Shown piece by piece: positions 1 through 6,508 of a stretch of 31,411 bases of DNA. The notes beneath the pieces were generated by a model. That model was not told the DNA's origin. It did not search any database and saw only the letters and a program-made list of their open reading frames with translations. Position 1 is the first letter of the stretch. Every line of letters starts with the position of its first letter. The DNA lies in assembly GCA_910587465.1 (NCBI GenBank), contig CAJUMS010000026.1:1-31411 (forward strand). Reading direction: 5' to 3'. The stretch is from an uncultured Oscillospiraceae bacterium. Lineage in GTDB: Bacteria > Bacillota > Clostridia > Oscillospirales > Ruminococcaceae. The position numbers and the translations under genes are program-made.

Positions 1-100
1 TCATCCAAACGCCCGGGTTTGATACGCGGACATAATCGTTGAGCTGCTCGGGCGATGAGACCCTGTCAATGCTCGCCTTGCGAAAAAGCTGTTTGTCCAT
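1..100 (-). CDS. N-terminus of NHLM/NHLP-type bacteriocin system secretion protein (HlyD-like), cut by window edge
   Basis: Only the first 33 residues lie in the window, reading leftward from ATG at 100. They include RKASIDRVSSPEQLNDY followed by V-x-x-x-x-PGVW. From memory, this juxtamembrane stretch (R-K-x-x-[LI]-[ED]-R-[LV]-SSPEQL, then a short link to a TM helix) is characteristic of the HlyD-like membrane-fusion subunit of NHLM (nitrile hydratase leader microcin) exporters. That subunit would link a peptidase-ABC transporter to the cell surface. A purine-rich ribosome site (GAGGAAAAGGG) precedes the ATG, and the gene starts 13 bp after the STAS gene ends, so the two are probably co-transcribed. 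The rest of the gene, and any ABC transporters or precursor peptide, would lie beyond position 1. The assignment rests on a short motif and is moderate. Confidence 0.6.
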   Translation of the reverse strand, partial: MDKQLFRKASIDRVSSPEQLNDYVRVSNPGVWM

Positions 101-113
101 TTTTCCCTTTTCC

Positions 114-410
114 TCACTCGATCGTCAGAATATCCGCAAAGCCCGTCACCTCGAACACCTCGGAAATCACGTCGTTTACGTTGCGGATAACCATTTTTCC
201 CTGCTTGTTCATCACCTTCTGCGCCGCCAACAGTACGCGCAGACCCGCAGACGATATGTACTCCAGCTTCGCGAAGTCAAGGTTGAGCTCCGTGCTGTCC
301 GCTATGCTCTGCTTCAATTCAGCTTCGAGTTGCGGCGCCGTCGTCGTGTCTAGTCTGCCCTCCAACGCTATGTTCAGCGTCTTGCCCTCTGTCTTTTTAA
401 TGATATTCAT
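114..410 (-). CDS. STAS-domain anti-sigma-factor antagonist (SpoIIAA/RsbV-like)
   Basis: This 98-residue protein is a single STAS domain, the usual length for SpoIIAA/RsbV. It contains the N-terminal EGRLDTTTAP strand-loop and the phosphorylation loop YISSAGLRVLL. By alignment, Ser54 matches the phosphorylated serine of SpoIIAA (Ser58) and RsbV. The protein would be cytoplasmic and act by partner switching: the unphosphorylated form binds an anti-sigma kinase and the phosphorylated form does not. The start is the ATG at 410, preceded by GGAGG with 7 bp spacing; an upstream in-frame TTG overlaps that ribosome site and is rejected. The next gene, 13 bp downstream, is the putative NHLM secretion protein. 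No kinase or SpoIIE-type phosphatase is visible here; either could lie beyond the left edge. Confidence 0.88.
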   Translation of the reverse strand: MNIIKKTEGKTLNIALEGRLDTTTAPQLEAELKQSIADSTELNLDFAKLEYISSAGLRVLLAAQKVMNKQGKMVIRNVNDVISEVFEVTGFADILTIE

Positions 411-450
411 ATGTTTTACCTCCAAATAAATTTAATTAACAATGTATAAA

Positions 451-1101
451 CTAATATCCGATACAATCGACAAGCCAATCGTTTGTAACAAGATATTCTT
501 TCGAGTTATCTGCGGAGATGCCGTTCATCACCGCATCATCACGCAATGCGAGAGACGCGGTAATTTCAATAAAATCGCTGGCGTTTCCCGATGCGCCGGT
601 TATTCTGTCATACTCGTTATTCAACTCCAGCGCCAGATTGCGCATACCCTGTTCACTGTTAACGCCAAAATCGATATACGCGCATGCTTTTCACATAGAA
701 TTTTCTTCGGATATATATTCCATATCCGTGCCACACAAGTCTACCGAAACAAGCGGTATATTCTTCCCCGAATCTTTAAATGCTCTGTAACACTCGCACG
801 CATAGAGAGAGTTTTTTTCATAACATCATACATTATCGTCGTCCTGAAAACTTTGAGTTACGCCGTTTATTTTTTGAAGTTCTCCGTCTTTGTCTTTAAA
901 CACGGCATCAAAGGTCACTATCTTCAGATCCTTATATTTCTTGGAAACATCTGTAATAAATTCATAAGAATAATCCTCGCCACCGTGCGATAAAAACAAA
1001 CCGTCATATCCGTTTTCAGCGCAATCCGCAAGTGTTTTCCTGAACTTATCGCTGTCGCCGTCCGCAAAAAAGTATCGCAGGACACGGTCGTTTGTTTTCA
1101 C
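451..1101 (-). pseudogene. Decayed periplasmic sugar-binding (ABC substrate-binding) protein, N-terminus missing
   Basis: Two minus-strand open segments (about 826-1101 and 451-645), plus the stretch between them, read as the C-terminal half of a LacI/RbsB-like sugar-binding protein when frames are joined. The first contains GYDGLFLSHGGED and LKIVTFDAVFKDKDG. The middle contains KNIPLVSVDLCGTDMEYIS, and the last KACAYIDFGVNSEQ and SADNSKEYLVTNDWLVD. The lesions are a frameshift near 800-830, an in-frame TGA near 688-692 just before KACAYIDFG, and loss of the signal peptide and N-terminal lobe upstream of about 1101. No transporter partner is adjacent. This looks like a relic of a sugar uptake or sensing locus. 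The family assignment is from recognisable sequence and the exact substrate cannot be told. Confidence 0.72.
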
Positions 1102-1180
1102 AGCTTGTCATAATTATTTCCTTCGCAAAACGCCATGTTTACTTTGAATTATAACATATTTTTTCAGATTTTTCACCTGC

Positions 1181-1208
1181 ATTTTACGCCAAAAACCCGT
1201 ATTTTACG
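1181..1208 (+). promoter_or_regulatory. Candidate LytTR binding site (direct octamer repeat)
   Basis: ATTTTACG occurs at 1181-1188 and again at 1201-1208, separated by exactly 12 bp, and lies about 30 bp upstream of the -35 box of the LytTR regulator gene. LytTR proteins such as AgrA bind 9-bp direct repeats with about 12 bp between them, so geometry and position fit an autoregulatory site. The sequence differs from the AgrA consensus, so the assignment is an inference from spacing. Confidence 0.45.
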
Positions 1209-1239
1209 AAATAATTCCCATAACATTGCAAAGACAAAG

Positions 1240-1268
1240 TTGACATTTACATGCAAAAATGTTAAAAT
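1240..1268 (+). promoter_or_regulatory. Sigma-A promoter of the two-component operon
   Basis: TTGACA at 1240-1245, a 17-bp spacer and TAAAAT at 1263-1268 form a near-consensus promoter ending 37 bp before the chosen start of the response regulator. Confidence 0.8.
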
Positions 1269-1305
1269 AAGTATTAAAGAAGATATAAAAAAGCGGGGGA
1301 TACTT

Positions 1306-2037
1306 TTGGAGATTAATATTGCCGTGTGTGACGACAACGAAACCGAGCTTGCGAAAATAACGGAGCAGGTACATACGGCTTGTTTTGAAATGAATATTGC
1401 GGCACGGATTAGGTTGTTCCGCTCGGGCGAGGAGTTCCTAGCATCCAACGCCGACCGTGAGTGCAGCATTATTTTTATGGATATATATTTGGACGGCATA
1501 AACGGAATGGATGCAGTGCGCCGCCTCGCATCCGATAGCCTGTGTCATGTGATTTTTATAACCACCAGCACCGACCATGCAATCGAAGCATTCAACCTCA
1601 ACGCGGCGCATTATCTGGTTAAGCCGACAAATATCGAATCGATCTCCGAGGCAATAAAGCGATGTATCCCCAAGGGGGTCGATAAGAACGGCAGCGTGCT
1701 TGAAATAAAGACGGGCAAGGTGACGGTTTCCATACCCATAAAAAATATCCTGTATATAGAGGTCATGGACAAATACTGCGCGATACACACGGAAAACGGT
1801 ACGTTTAAAACGCTGTCGTCGCTCGCTTCACTTTATGAGCGGCTTGACGACAGATTTTTTATGAAACCGCAACAGAGCTATGTCATCAACATGGCGGCAA
1901 TAGAAAAATTTAATTTTGAGCGTATTATTCTGTGCGGCGGAAAAGACATACCGCTGTCCCGTAAAAAAAGAGCGGAGTTGCAAAAGCAATATCAGAGCTT
2001 TCTATTCAGATTGGCGAGAGGTGAAGGCATATGTTAA
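1306..2037 (+). CDS. LytTR-family response regulator (AgrA/ComE type)
   Basis: This is a 243-residue cytoplasmic response regulator: receiver domain about 3-120 and LytTR DNA-binding domain about 135-240. The receiver has the acidic pair Asp9-Asp10 (AVCDDNE), phospho-acceptor Asp59 (IIFMDIYLDG) and the conserved Lys106 (HYLVKPT). The LytTR part includes ILYIEVMDKYCAIHT and QQSYVINMAAIEKF. I chose the TTG at 1306 because a GGGGGA ribosome site sits 5 bp upstream and the promoter lies just before it; longer in-frame extension to 1135 would run through that promoter. The gene overlaps the sensor kinase start by 7 bp (2031-2037), so the pair is translationally coupled. Such pairs typically sense a peptide or cell-envelope signal and control peptide production. 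No signal-peptide gene is visible alongside. Confidence 0.93.
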   Translation: MEINIAVCDDNETELAKITEQVHTACFEMNIAARIRLFRSGEEFLASNADRECSIIFMDIYLDGINGMDAVRRLASDSLCHVIFITTSTDHAIEAFNLNAAHYLVKPTNIESISEAIKRCIPKGVDKNGSVLEIKTGKVTVSIPIKNILYIEVMDKYCAIHTENGTFKTLSSLASLYERLDDRFFMKPQQSYVINMAAIEKFNFERIILCGGKDIPLSRKKRAELQKQYQSFLFRLARGEGIC

Positions 2038-3395
2038 ATTTTTTTTGGATATTTACGGATGATCTTATTACGATACTGCCGTTTGCTTTTTTGTGCTTTT
2101 ATCCGCTGAAAAGATACAGCAGGTTTTCCGTAAAGAAAACCGCTTTGCTCACCCTTCTTTTCGTTGCCGCTGCATCCACGGCGGATGCGCTTGTTATGGC
2201 GTCTTTTTCCGAACGGATTACCGACAGAGAAACTTTGAACTTCTTAAGCAATGTTGTTTACATTACCGCCGTCGTCCTTTGTTTCGCGTGGTGCGTTTAC
2301 ACAATAAAGACGATATGGCAGAAAAAGGTGTTTGTTTTTCTGTTTGTTTTATGCGGAGCACTGTTCACTATAACGTTTGCCAATTTCTTTTTGGGAATGT
2401 TTCCCACGAAGGAGGGGCAGCTTATATTCGCCAACTGCAGCATTGTCGTATTCAGTGCCGCTTCGGAATGTATCACTATACCGTTGCTGTATTTGTTTTT
2501 TCGGAGATTTTATCTGCCGATAGAACGGAATATGGATAAGAAAGAATTGGGATTTTTAAGTATTCCGATGCTTATACTGTTCGTTATTTTATTTGCAATA
2601 TTTACTTTTCTGGAAACCGAGGGTCTGTATTCAAATCCAACAGAGAGTTTGCTTTATTTCGGCATACTTGCCATGCTTTTCGTTCTATATACCGTTATGT
2701 TCAGAATGTGCCGCCTTATCCGCGACAGGCAGGCGGCGAGCGAAAAGCTGATGCAAAATCAATATCAGATGAATATCCGCGACGAGCAATACCGCCGTAT
2801 CTGTGCAAATATTGAGGGAGTGCGCCGTCAGCGTCACGATATGCGTCATCACATGACAACATTGCGCTGCTTTCTTGAAAACGGCGATACGCAAAAAGCG
2901 GTGGAATATCTTAACCAATATTTGGGGAACTGTCAAAATCCAAAGATCACGAGCTACAGCGAAAATCCCGTTATAAATATGATCGTCAGCCACTACGCCG
3001 AGTTGGCTTTGGACCGTGGGATACGGTTTTCCGTGCATATTCAGTTTCCCGACGCTCTGCCCCCCAACAAGCTGACTATAGAAAACATTGATATTTCCGT
3101 TCTGCTTGGAAATCTGCTTGAAAACGCCATCGACGCTTCGTCCGAGCTTCCCGTATCCGAACGCGACATCAAACTCAACATTTTACAACAGGGAAATATG
3201 CTCGCTGTTACCGTAGACAACAACTTTAACGGCAATGTTCGGCAAAAAGACGGCGCTTATCTTTCCACAAAGCCCGAACACAATGGCTTGGGGCTTTCAA
3301 GCCTTACGGACATCGCCGAAAAATATCACGGCGGTGTGGAATTTCGACACACGAATAAAACCTTCTCCTCCTCGATTGTGCTTAAATTGGATTAG
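2031..3395 (+). CDS. GHKL sensor histidine kinase (AgrC-like)
   Basis: This 454-residue protein has a hydrophobic N-terminal half with about six membrane helices (residues about 5-225), then a coiled linker and a GHKL kinase module. The phospho-acceptor region is RRQRHDMRHH with the probable His at 269. The ATPase has the N-box NLLENAID near residue 360 and the G-box GLGLSSL near the C-terminus, which ends soon after as in the HATPase_c_5 group. The start is the ATG at 2031, overlapping the response-regulator stop, with GAGAGGTGAA upstream. It would phosphorylate the LytTR partner in response to an extracellular or membrane signal. It resembles AgrC/BlpH-type kinases, but no processing or export gene for a signal peptide is next to it. 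The nearest peptide-export component is the partial NHLM protein at the left edge. Confidence 0.92.
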   Translation: MLNFFWIFTDDLITILPFAFLCFYPLKRYSRFSVKKTALLTLLFVAAASTADALVMASFSERITDRETLNFLSNVVYITAVVLCFAWCVYTIKTIWQKKVFVFLFVLCGALFTITFANFFLGMFPTKEGQLIFANCSIVVFSAASECITIPLLYLFFRRFYLPIERNMDKKELGFLSIPMLILFVILFAIFTFLETEGLYSNPTESLLYFGILAMLFVLYTVMFRMCRLIRDRQAASEKLMQNQYQMNIRDEQYRRICANIEGVRRQRHDMRHHMTTLRCFLENGDTQKAVEYLNQYLGNCQNPKITSYSENPVINMIVSHYAELALDRGIRFSVHIQFPDALPPNKLTIENIDISVLLGNLLENAIDASSELPVSERDIKLNILQQGNMLAVTVDNNFNGNVRQKDGAYLSTKPEHNGLGLSSLTDIAEKYHGGVEFRHTNKTFSSSIVLKLD

Positions 3396-3400
3396 TGTCG

Positions 3401-3637
3401 TTAATTATCTTTTTTAATTCTTGGCGACCGTTTCTTATTCGAGATGGCAGCCATCGGATTATCAAGCTTGTCCATGAACTCAACAGGTATGGGTTTCGGA
3501 GGAAACCTCTCCAGCACAGCCGACTCGACCTCTCGGCTGTCGGCGTACTGCACTTTGCGTTTGGATTTTTTCTCAATCGAATATGCGTCCTCAAAAGCAA
3601 TACCCCAATTAAAGAACAACTTCAGCTGTGTTTTCAT
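3401..3637 (-). CDS. Small basic hypothetical protein
   Basis: I do not recognise this 78-residue protein. It is basic, begins MKTQLKLFFNWGIAFEDAY, has a central KKSKRKVQYAD segment, a proline-rich stretch PPKPIPVEFMDKLDNP and a Lys/Arg-rich end. Domain-like composition and convergence on the kinase gene 5 bp away favour a real gene, but the ribosome site before the ATG at 3637 is weak (GGGTG). An in-frame upstream extension to 3691 is possible. It has no signal peptide or membrane helix. It borders a run of integrase and transposase debris, so it may be mobile-element cargo; this is inference. Confidence 0.5.
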   Translation of the reverse strand: MKTQLKLFFNWGIAFEDAYSIEKKSKRKVQYADSREVESAVLERFPPKPIPVEFMDKLDNPMAAISNKKRSPRIKKDN

Positions 3638-3728
3638 AGGATAACACCCAGTTTTCATAACCACAAAATGCCCTTTTTTTATAGATTTCAATTAGTACAC
3701 GGCTATCAGCGGGCGCTCGATCATTTGA

Positions 3729-4064
3729 AGCTGTATATTATCACCTAAGAAATCCCGCGAGATGAAAGTGCTTACACAGAACGAAGTTATACGCTTCCTC
3801 AATCGAGCAAAAGAGGAAGGCTGCTACGAACTCTTCTTGCTGGAACTTGTTACGGGAATGCGCCGCGGAGAGATACTCGCCCTAAAATGGAGCGACCTCA
3901 ACTTCACGACGGGCGAACTCCGAATAGAGCGACAAGTCAATGTGTTCAACGGAGAGCAAATAATATCCGAACCAAAAACCAAAGTGTTGATACGCACGAT
4001 AATACTTCCGCCATTACTTCTTCAAATCTTGTCGGAATATAAGGAAACCGTGGATTCCGAGTGA
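3729..4064 (+). pseudogene. Truncated tyrosine recombinase/integrase (phage or transposon type)
   Basis: The frame reads SPKKSREMKVLTQNEV and then the catalytic-domain start of a Tn916/phage-type integrase: LFLLELVTGMRRGEILALKW, where the Arg of GMRRGE is the first catalytic arginine. It continues through SEPKTKVLIRTIILP and stops at LSEYKETVDSE. The N-terminal core-binding domain is absent (an in-frame TGA sits at 3726). Everything after the first third of the catalytic domain is lost, including the H-x-x-R box and the nucleophilic tyrosine. The fragment cannot be an active recombinase. The homologous reading continues upstream of the ATG at 3762, which is why the feature starts earlier. It is part of a cluster of mobile-element relics up to about 4880. 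Confidence 0.82.
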
Positions 4065-4180
4065 ATTTTCCCCTCACCAATCAACAACTCAAAAACAAGA
4101 CATGATTTTGTAAATATTTCTTGACACAATTTTCACAAAAAACTCGTTTTTTGGCTCAGCCGGTTGCATGACCGGAATGG

Positions 4181-4420
4181 TTATGCAACTGCGTTTAGTG
4201 CTGCGTAATAATTCCGTCGTTTCACTGCCGGCGGTACACCGCCAATTACCGAACAAATTCGCCGATTATTTCAATAGCTCATAAAGTAGCGCCAAATAAG
4301 GTTATTCAGCTCGTCTATCGTGTAATTTTCAGGCTTGTGGTCGCGTAAATAGAACAACTCTTCCTTCATGCGTGCCCACATGCTTTCGCATAGGGCGTTA
4401 TCATGGCAGTTTTGTCTCAT
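4181..4420 (-). pseudogene. IS3-family transposase (OrfB) C-terminal remnant
   Basis: Reading leftward from ATG at 4420 gives MRQNCHDNALCESMWARMKE and later WRYFMSY, then an in-frame TGA (near 4271-4275), then NNRRICSVIGGVPPAVKRR and a stop at 4181-4183. The NCHDNALCES segment matches the region around the last acidic residue of the DDE catalytic triad in IS3/IS150 transposases. NNRRICS...G.PPAVKR matches the usual end of these proteins. The first two catalytic Asp residues are missing. The start carries a good GGAGG ribosome site and its own promoter, suggesting that the original 5' signals were fused to the 3' end by internal deletion. Confidence 0.78.
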
Positions 4421-4443
4421 CTTGACACCCTCCTTTTCTTTTC

Positions 4444-4472
4444 ATTTTACTTCTTTGTTATAATTGTGTCAA
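4444..4472 (-). promoter_or_regulatory. Promoter inside the IS right inverted repeat
   Basis: On the minus strand TTGACA (4467-4472, within the terminal repeat), a 17-bp spacer and TAAAAT (4444-4449) form a near-consensus promoter driving the transposase remnant. The GGAGG ribosome site lies just downstream. Confidence 0.65.
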
Positions 4473-4504
4473 GTTTTATTATACAATATCAAAGGGAAAT
4501 GCCC

Positions 4505-4881
4505 GATTAGGAACGCTACCGTCATGAGGATTTTCTGCCGCCGATAATAGATAAACAAACATAGGAGCAAGCGCAATTTCTGCTTGAACAACGTCCAAAA
4601 TCAAACGTTTGGGCAGGGCGCAGGCGGATAATTCACCGCTACTCGGGGCTGATAAGATGTAGCGACTGCGGCGCGATCTTGATAGCGAAAAGGGGAACTT
4701 GACAGGGTAAGGAATACGTTGAATGCACCTGCAACAGTCACCACAGATATGGAAAACAGTACTGCACGGTTATGTATCTGACGCCAACCTACGAATGTTG
4801 CTTAATCAAGTAAAGGCGTTCAACGACGAGAACGGCGGGATCGATGTGGTGCTGTAGTTTAATGGGCATTTTAACCGATAA
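4505..4881 (+). pseudogene. Large serine recombinase (TnpX/CisA-like) C-terminal remnant
   Basis: In one frame the segment contains ERYRHEDFLPPIIDKQT, EQAQFLLEQRPKSNVWAG, then HRYSGLIRCSDCGA and CTCNSHHRYGKQYCT. This is the recombinase domain end and zinc-ribbon (CxxC...CxC...C) of large serine integrases/resolvases. In-frame stops occur near 4508, after DKQT and after AKRGT. Beyond about 4750 the reading shifts frame to ANLRMLLNQVKAFNDENGG and FNGHFNR, which resembles the family's C-terminal tail. The N-terminal catalytic resolvase domain is absent, having been cut off at or before the adjacent IS remnant. The fragment is dead. Confidence 0.75.
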
Positions 4882-4928
4882 AAATATAGTGCTAACGGTA
4901 GGTTGCTCCCCTAGACAGAGATGAACCG

Positions 4929-4956
4929 ACAGAGTTATGCCAGCTCATAACTCTGT
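4929..4956. repeat. Perfect 11-bp inverted repeat with 6-nt loop
   Basis: ACAGAGTTATG (4929-4939) and CATAACTCTGT (4946-4956) are perfect complements around CCAGCT. A second, imperfect pair (about GGTTGCTCC near 4902-4910 and GGAGCAAAC near 4971-4979) encloses it. There is no T tract, so a classical terminator is unlikely; a transposon end or recombination site is possible. Confidence 0.5.
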
Positions 4957-5011
4957 GAAGTCAATGTTTTGGAGCAAACTCAAATTGAAGGTAATAACTC
5001 CAAACATAAGG

Positions 5012-5040
5012 TTGATATCCAAAAAATAATATGATATAAT
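5012..5040 (+). promoter_or_regulatory. Sigma-A promoter of WYL regulator
   Basis: TTGATA (5012-5017), a 17-bp spacer and TATAAT (5035-5040) lie just before the AGGGGG ribosome site of the regulator. Confidence 0.75.
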
Positions 5041-5061
5041 AAAAATAGGGGGCATGAAATA

Positions 5062-5970
5062 ATGAAAATCGACAGACTTATTGGAATTTTATCAATACTT
5101 TTACAAAAAGATAAAGTGACTGCTGCGGAACTCTCGGATAAATTCGAGGTGTCGCGCAGAACTATCATTCGGGATATTGATGACATCTGCAAGGCGGGAA
5201 TACCTATTGTAACAACGCAGGGCAAAGGCGGCGGCATATCAATTATGGAGGGATATAAAATTGATCGTGTGCTGCTGTCGAACGAGGATATAATGGCAAT
5301 TTTCACAGGTCTGAAAAGTCTTGACAGTGTGAGCGACAATCCGCACTATCGACAGCTTATGGACAAGCTTTCCACTGAGAATGCCAAAACATCGGATTCG
5401 GAAAATCATATCATTATAGACCTTGCTGCATGGGATAAATCGGCTGTTTCAGGAAAAATCGAGCTGATAAAAAGTGCCATCAAAAATAACAATACAATAT
5501 CATTCAAATATTATGCGCCTAACGGTGAAAGCACTCGCATTGTCGAACCGTATCATTTGATTTTTCAATGGTCAAACTGGTATGTATGGGGATATTGCAC
5601 AGCTCGCCAGGATTATCGCTTATTTAAATTAACACGTCTTTTCGAGTTAAAGGATACGGGCGTAAAGTGTGAACAGCGGTATGCTCCGCCATACAAATTT
5701 GAACGTTTATGGCACCTTAACGGGAAAATCACAGCAACAGTAAGATTTGACGCTTCAATGAAATGGCGAATCATTGACGAGTACGGTATGAATATTCCGC
5801 GATTTAACACGGATGGCAGCAGCGAATTAACTCACACATGGTCGGACAAGCAGAACTTTTTCGGAATCATTCTTAGTTATGGTGACAAAGCTGAAATTGT
5901 TTCACCTCCCGAATTGCGAAAGGAATTTATAGAACTCGTAAAAAATATTCTGAATACCTACAAAATATGA
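5062..5970 (+). CDS. HTH and WYL-domain transcriptional regulator (YafY/YobV-like)
   Basis: This 302-residue protein has an N-terminal winged helix-turn-helix of DeoR type (about 1-55; VTAAELSDKFEVSRRTIIRD) and a ligand-binding WYL domain (about 135-215; WSNWYVWGYCTARQDYRLFK). A C-terminal WCX-like extension follows. Start ATG at 5062 follows AGGGGG with suitable spacing. Members of this family are cytoplasmic regulators that sense small molecules or nucleic-acid ligands. The gene ends on one arm of a perfect palindrome covering the promoter of the next two genes, which makes those genes its likely target. In many clostridia such regulators sit beside GyrI-like and PNPOx-like genes, as here. 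The gene appears intact although it borders mobile-element debris. Confidence 0.92.
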   Translation: MKIDRLIGILSILLQKDKVTAAELSDKFEVSRRTIIRDIDDICKAGIPIVTTQGKGGGISIMEGYKIDRVLLSNEDIMAIFTGLKSLDSVSDNPHYRQLMDKLSTENAKTSDSENHIIIDLAAWDKSAVSGKIELIKSAIKNNNTISFKYYAPNGESTRIVEPYHLIFQWSNWYVWGYCTARQDYRLFKLTRLFELKDTGVKCEQRYAPPYKFERLWHLNGKITATVRFDASMKWRIIDEYGMNIPRFNTDGSSELTHTWSDKQNFFGIILSYGDKAEIVSPPELRKEFIELVKNILNTYKI

Positions 5971-6001
5971 CATACAGATGTCATATTTGCTGTGCTATAA
6001 T
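5963..6001 (+). promoter_or_regulatory. Palindromic operator and extended -10 promoter of the GyrI-like gene
   Basis: AAATATGACAT (5963-5973) and ATGTCATATTT (5978-5988) form a perfect 11-bp inverted repeat around ACAG. The -10 box TATAAT (5996-6001) carries the TGn extension (5993-5995), and the -35 region falls inside the palindrome, so a bound protein would block RNA polymerase. The left arm overlaps the last codons of the WYL regulator gene, the obvious candidate binder. Confidence 0.72.
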
Positions 6002-6030
6002 AGCCTTATCAACAAGATTTGGAGGTTATT

Positions 6031-6498
6031 ATGGATTACAAAATAGTGGAATTGGCTGAGAAAACCGTTGTAGGAATTACAGCACGCACAAACAATTTCT
6101 CAAATGAAATGGGCGCAGTTATCGGCAGGACTTGGCAACATTTTTTCAACGAAGCATACAGGGATATATACGACAAAGTGAATCTGTACACATTGGGTAT
6201 TTATACAGATTATTCGTCCGACGAAAATGACGATTACACTTTTATGAGTGCTTGCGAAGTTACGTCGGAAAGCACAAAAGGTCCGTTTGAAGTGCGGAAA
6301 GTTCCGGCAGGAAGGTACGCGGAATTTGAAATCGTTGGCGATATGGATACGATGGCACAGCTTAAAGAAATTCAACGTCTGTGGCAAGAAATATGGACAA
6401 TGGATTTAGATCGTTCGTTCGTGTGCGATTTTGAGGAATATCGGAGCGCAGATCCTAACAGAGCGGATATTCGTGTTTACATTGGTCTGAAAGGATGA
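6031..6498 (+). CDS. GyrI-like / AraC effector-binding domain protein
   Basis: This 155-residue single-domain protein matches the GyrI-like small-molecule-binding (effector-binding) fold: an N-terminal VELAEKTVVGITART strand and the central LGIYTDYSSDENDDYTFMSA. These are followed by FEVRKVPAGRYAEFEIVG and the late WQEIWTMDLDRSFVCDFEEY. Stand-alone members bind hydrophobic or cationic compounds, and some hydrolyse them; the ligand here is unknown. Start ATG at 6031 has GGAGG 5 bp upstream; the in-frame TTG at 6019 overlaps that site and is rejected. The gene is followed 10 bp later by a PNPOx-like gene and preceded by the palindromic operator, giving a WYL-controlled two-gene unit, perhaps for response to a toxic small molecule (inference). 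Confidence 0.88.
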   Translation: MDYKIVELAEKTVVGITARTNNFSNEMGAVIGRTWQHFFNEAYRDIYDKVNLYTLGIYTDYSSDENDDYTFMSACEVTSESTKGPFEVRKVPAGRYAEFEIVGDMDTMAQLKEIQRLWQEIWTMDLDRSFVCDFEEYRSADPNRADIRVYIGLKG

Positions 6499-6508
6499 AT
6501 TCTAGAAG

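Larger units (their letters stand above)
4120..4473 (-). mobile_element. Internally deleted IS3-like element with both terminal inverted repeats
   Basis: The left end (4120-4139) and the reverse complement of the right end (4454-4473) match at 18 of 20 positions, both reading CTTGACACAATT at their outer side. Read from one base further in, the tips start TGACACAATT, consistent with the 5'-TG...CA-3' tips of IS3-family elements. The element is about 350 bp, far shorter than a complete IS3 element, and holds only the C-terminal part of the transposase. No matching target duplication is evident in the bases next to the ends. It resembles a MITE-like deletion derivative. Confidence 0.7.

Noticed and set aside
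1135..1305. N-terminal extension of the LytTR regulator
   Set aside because: It would run through the promoter; the receiver domain starts just after the TTG at 1306, which has a ribosome site.
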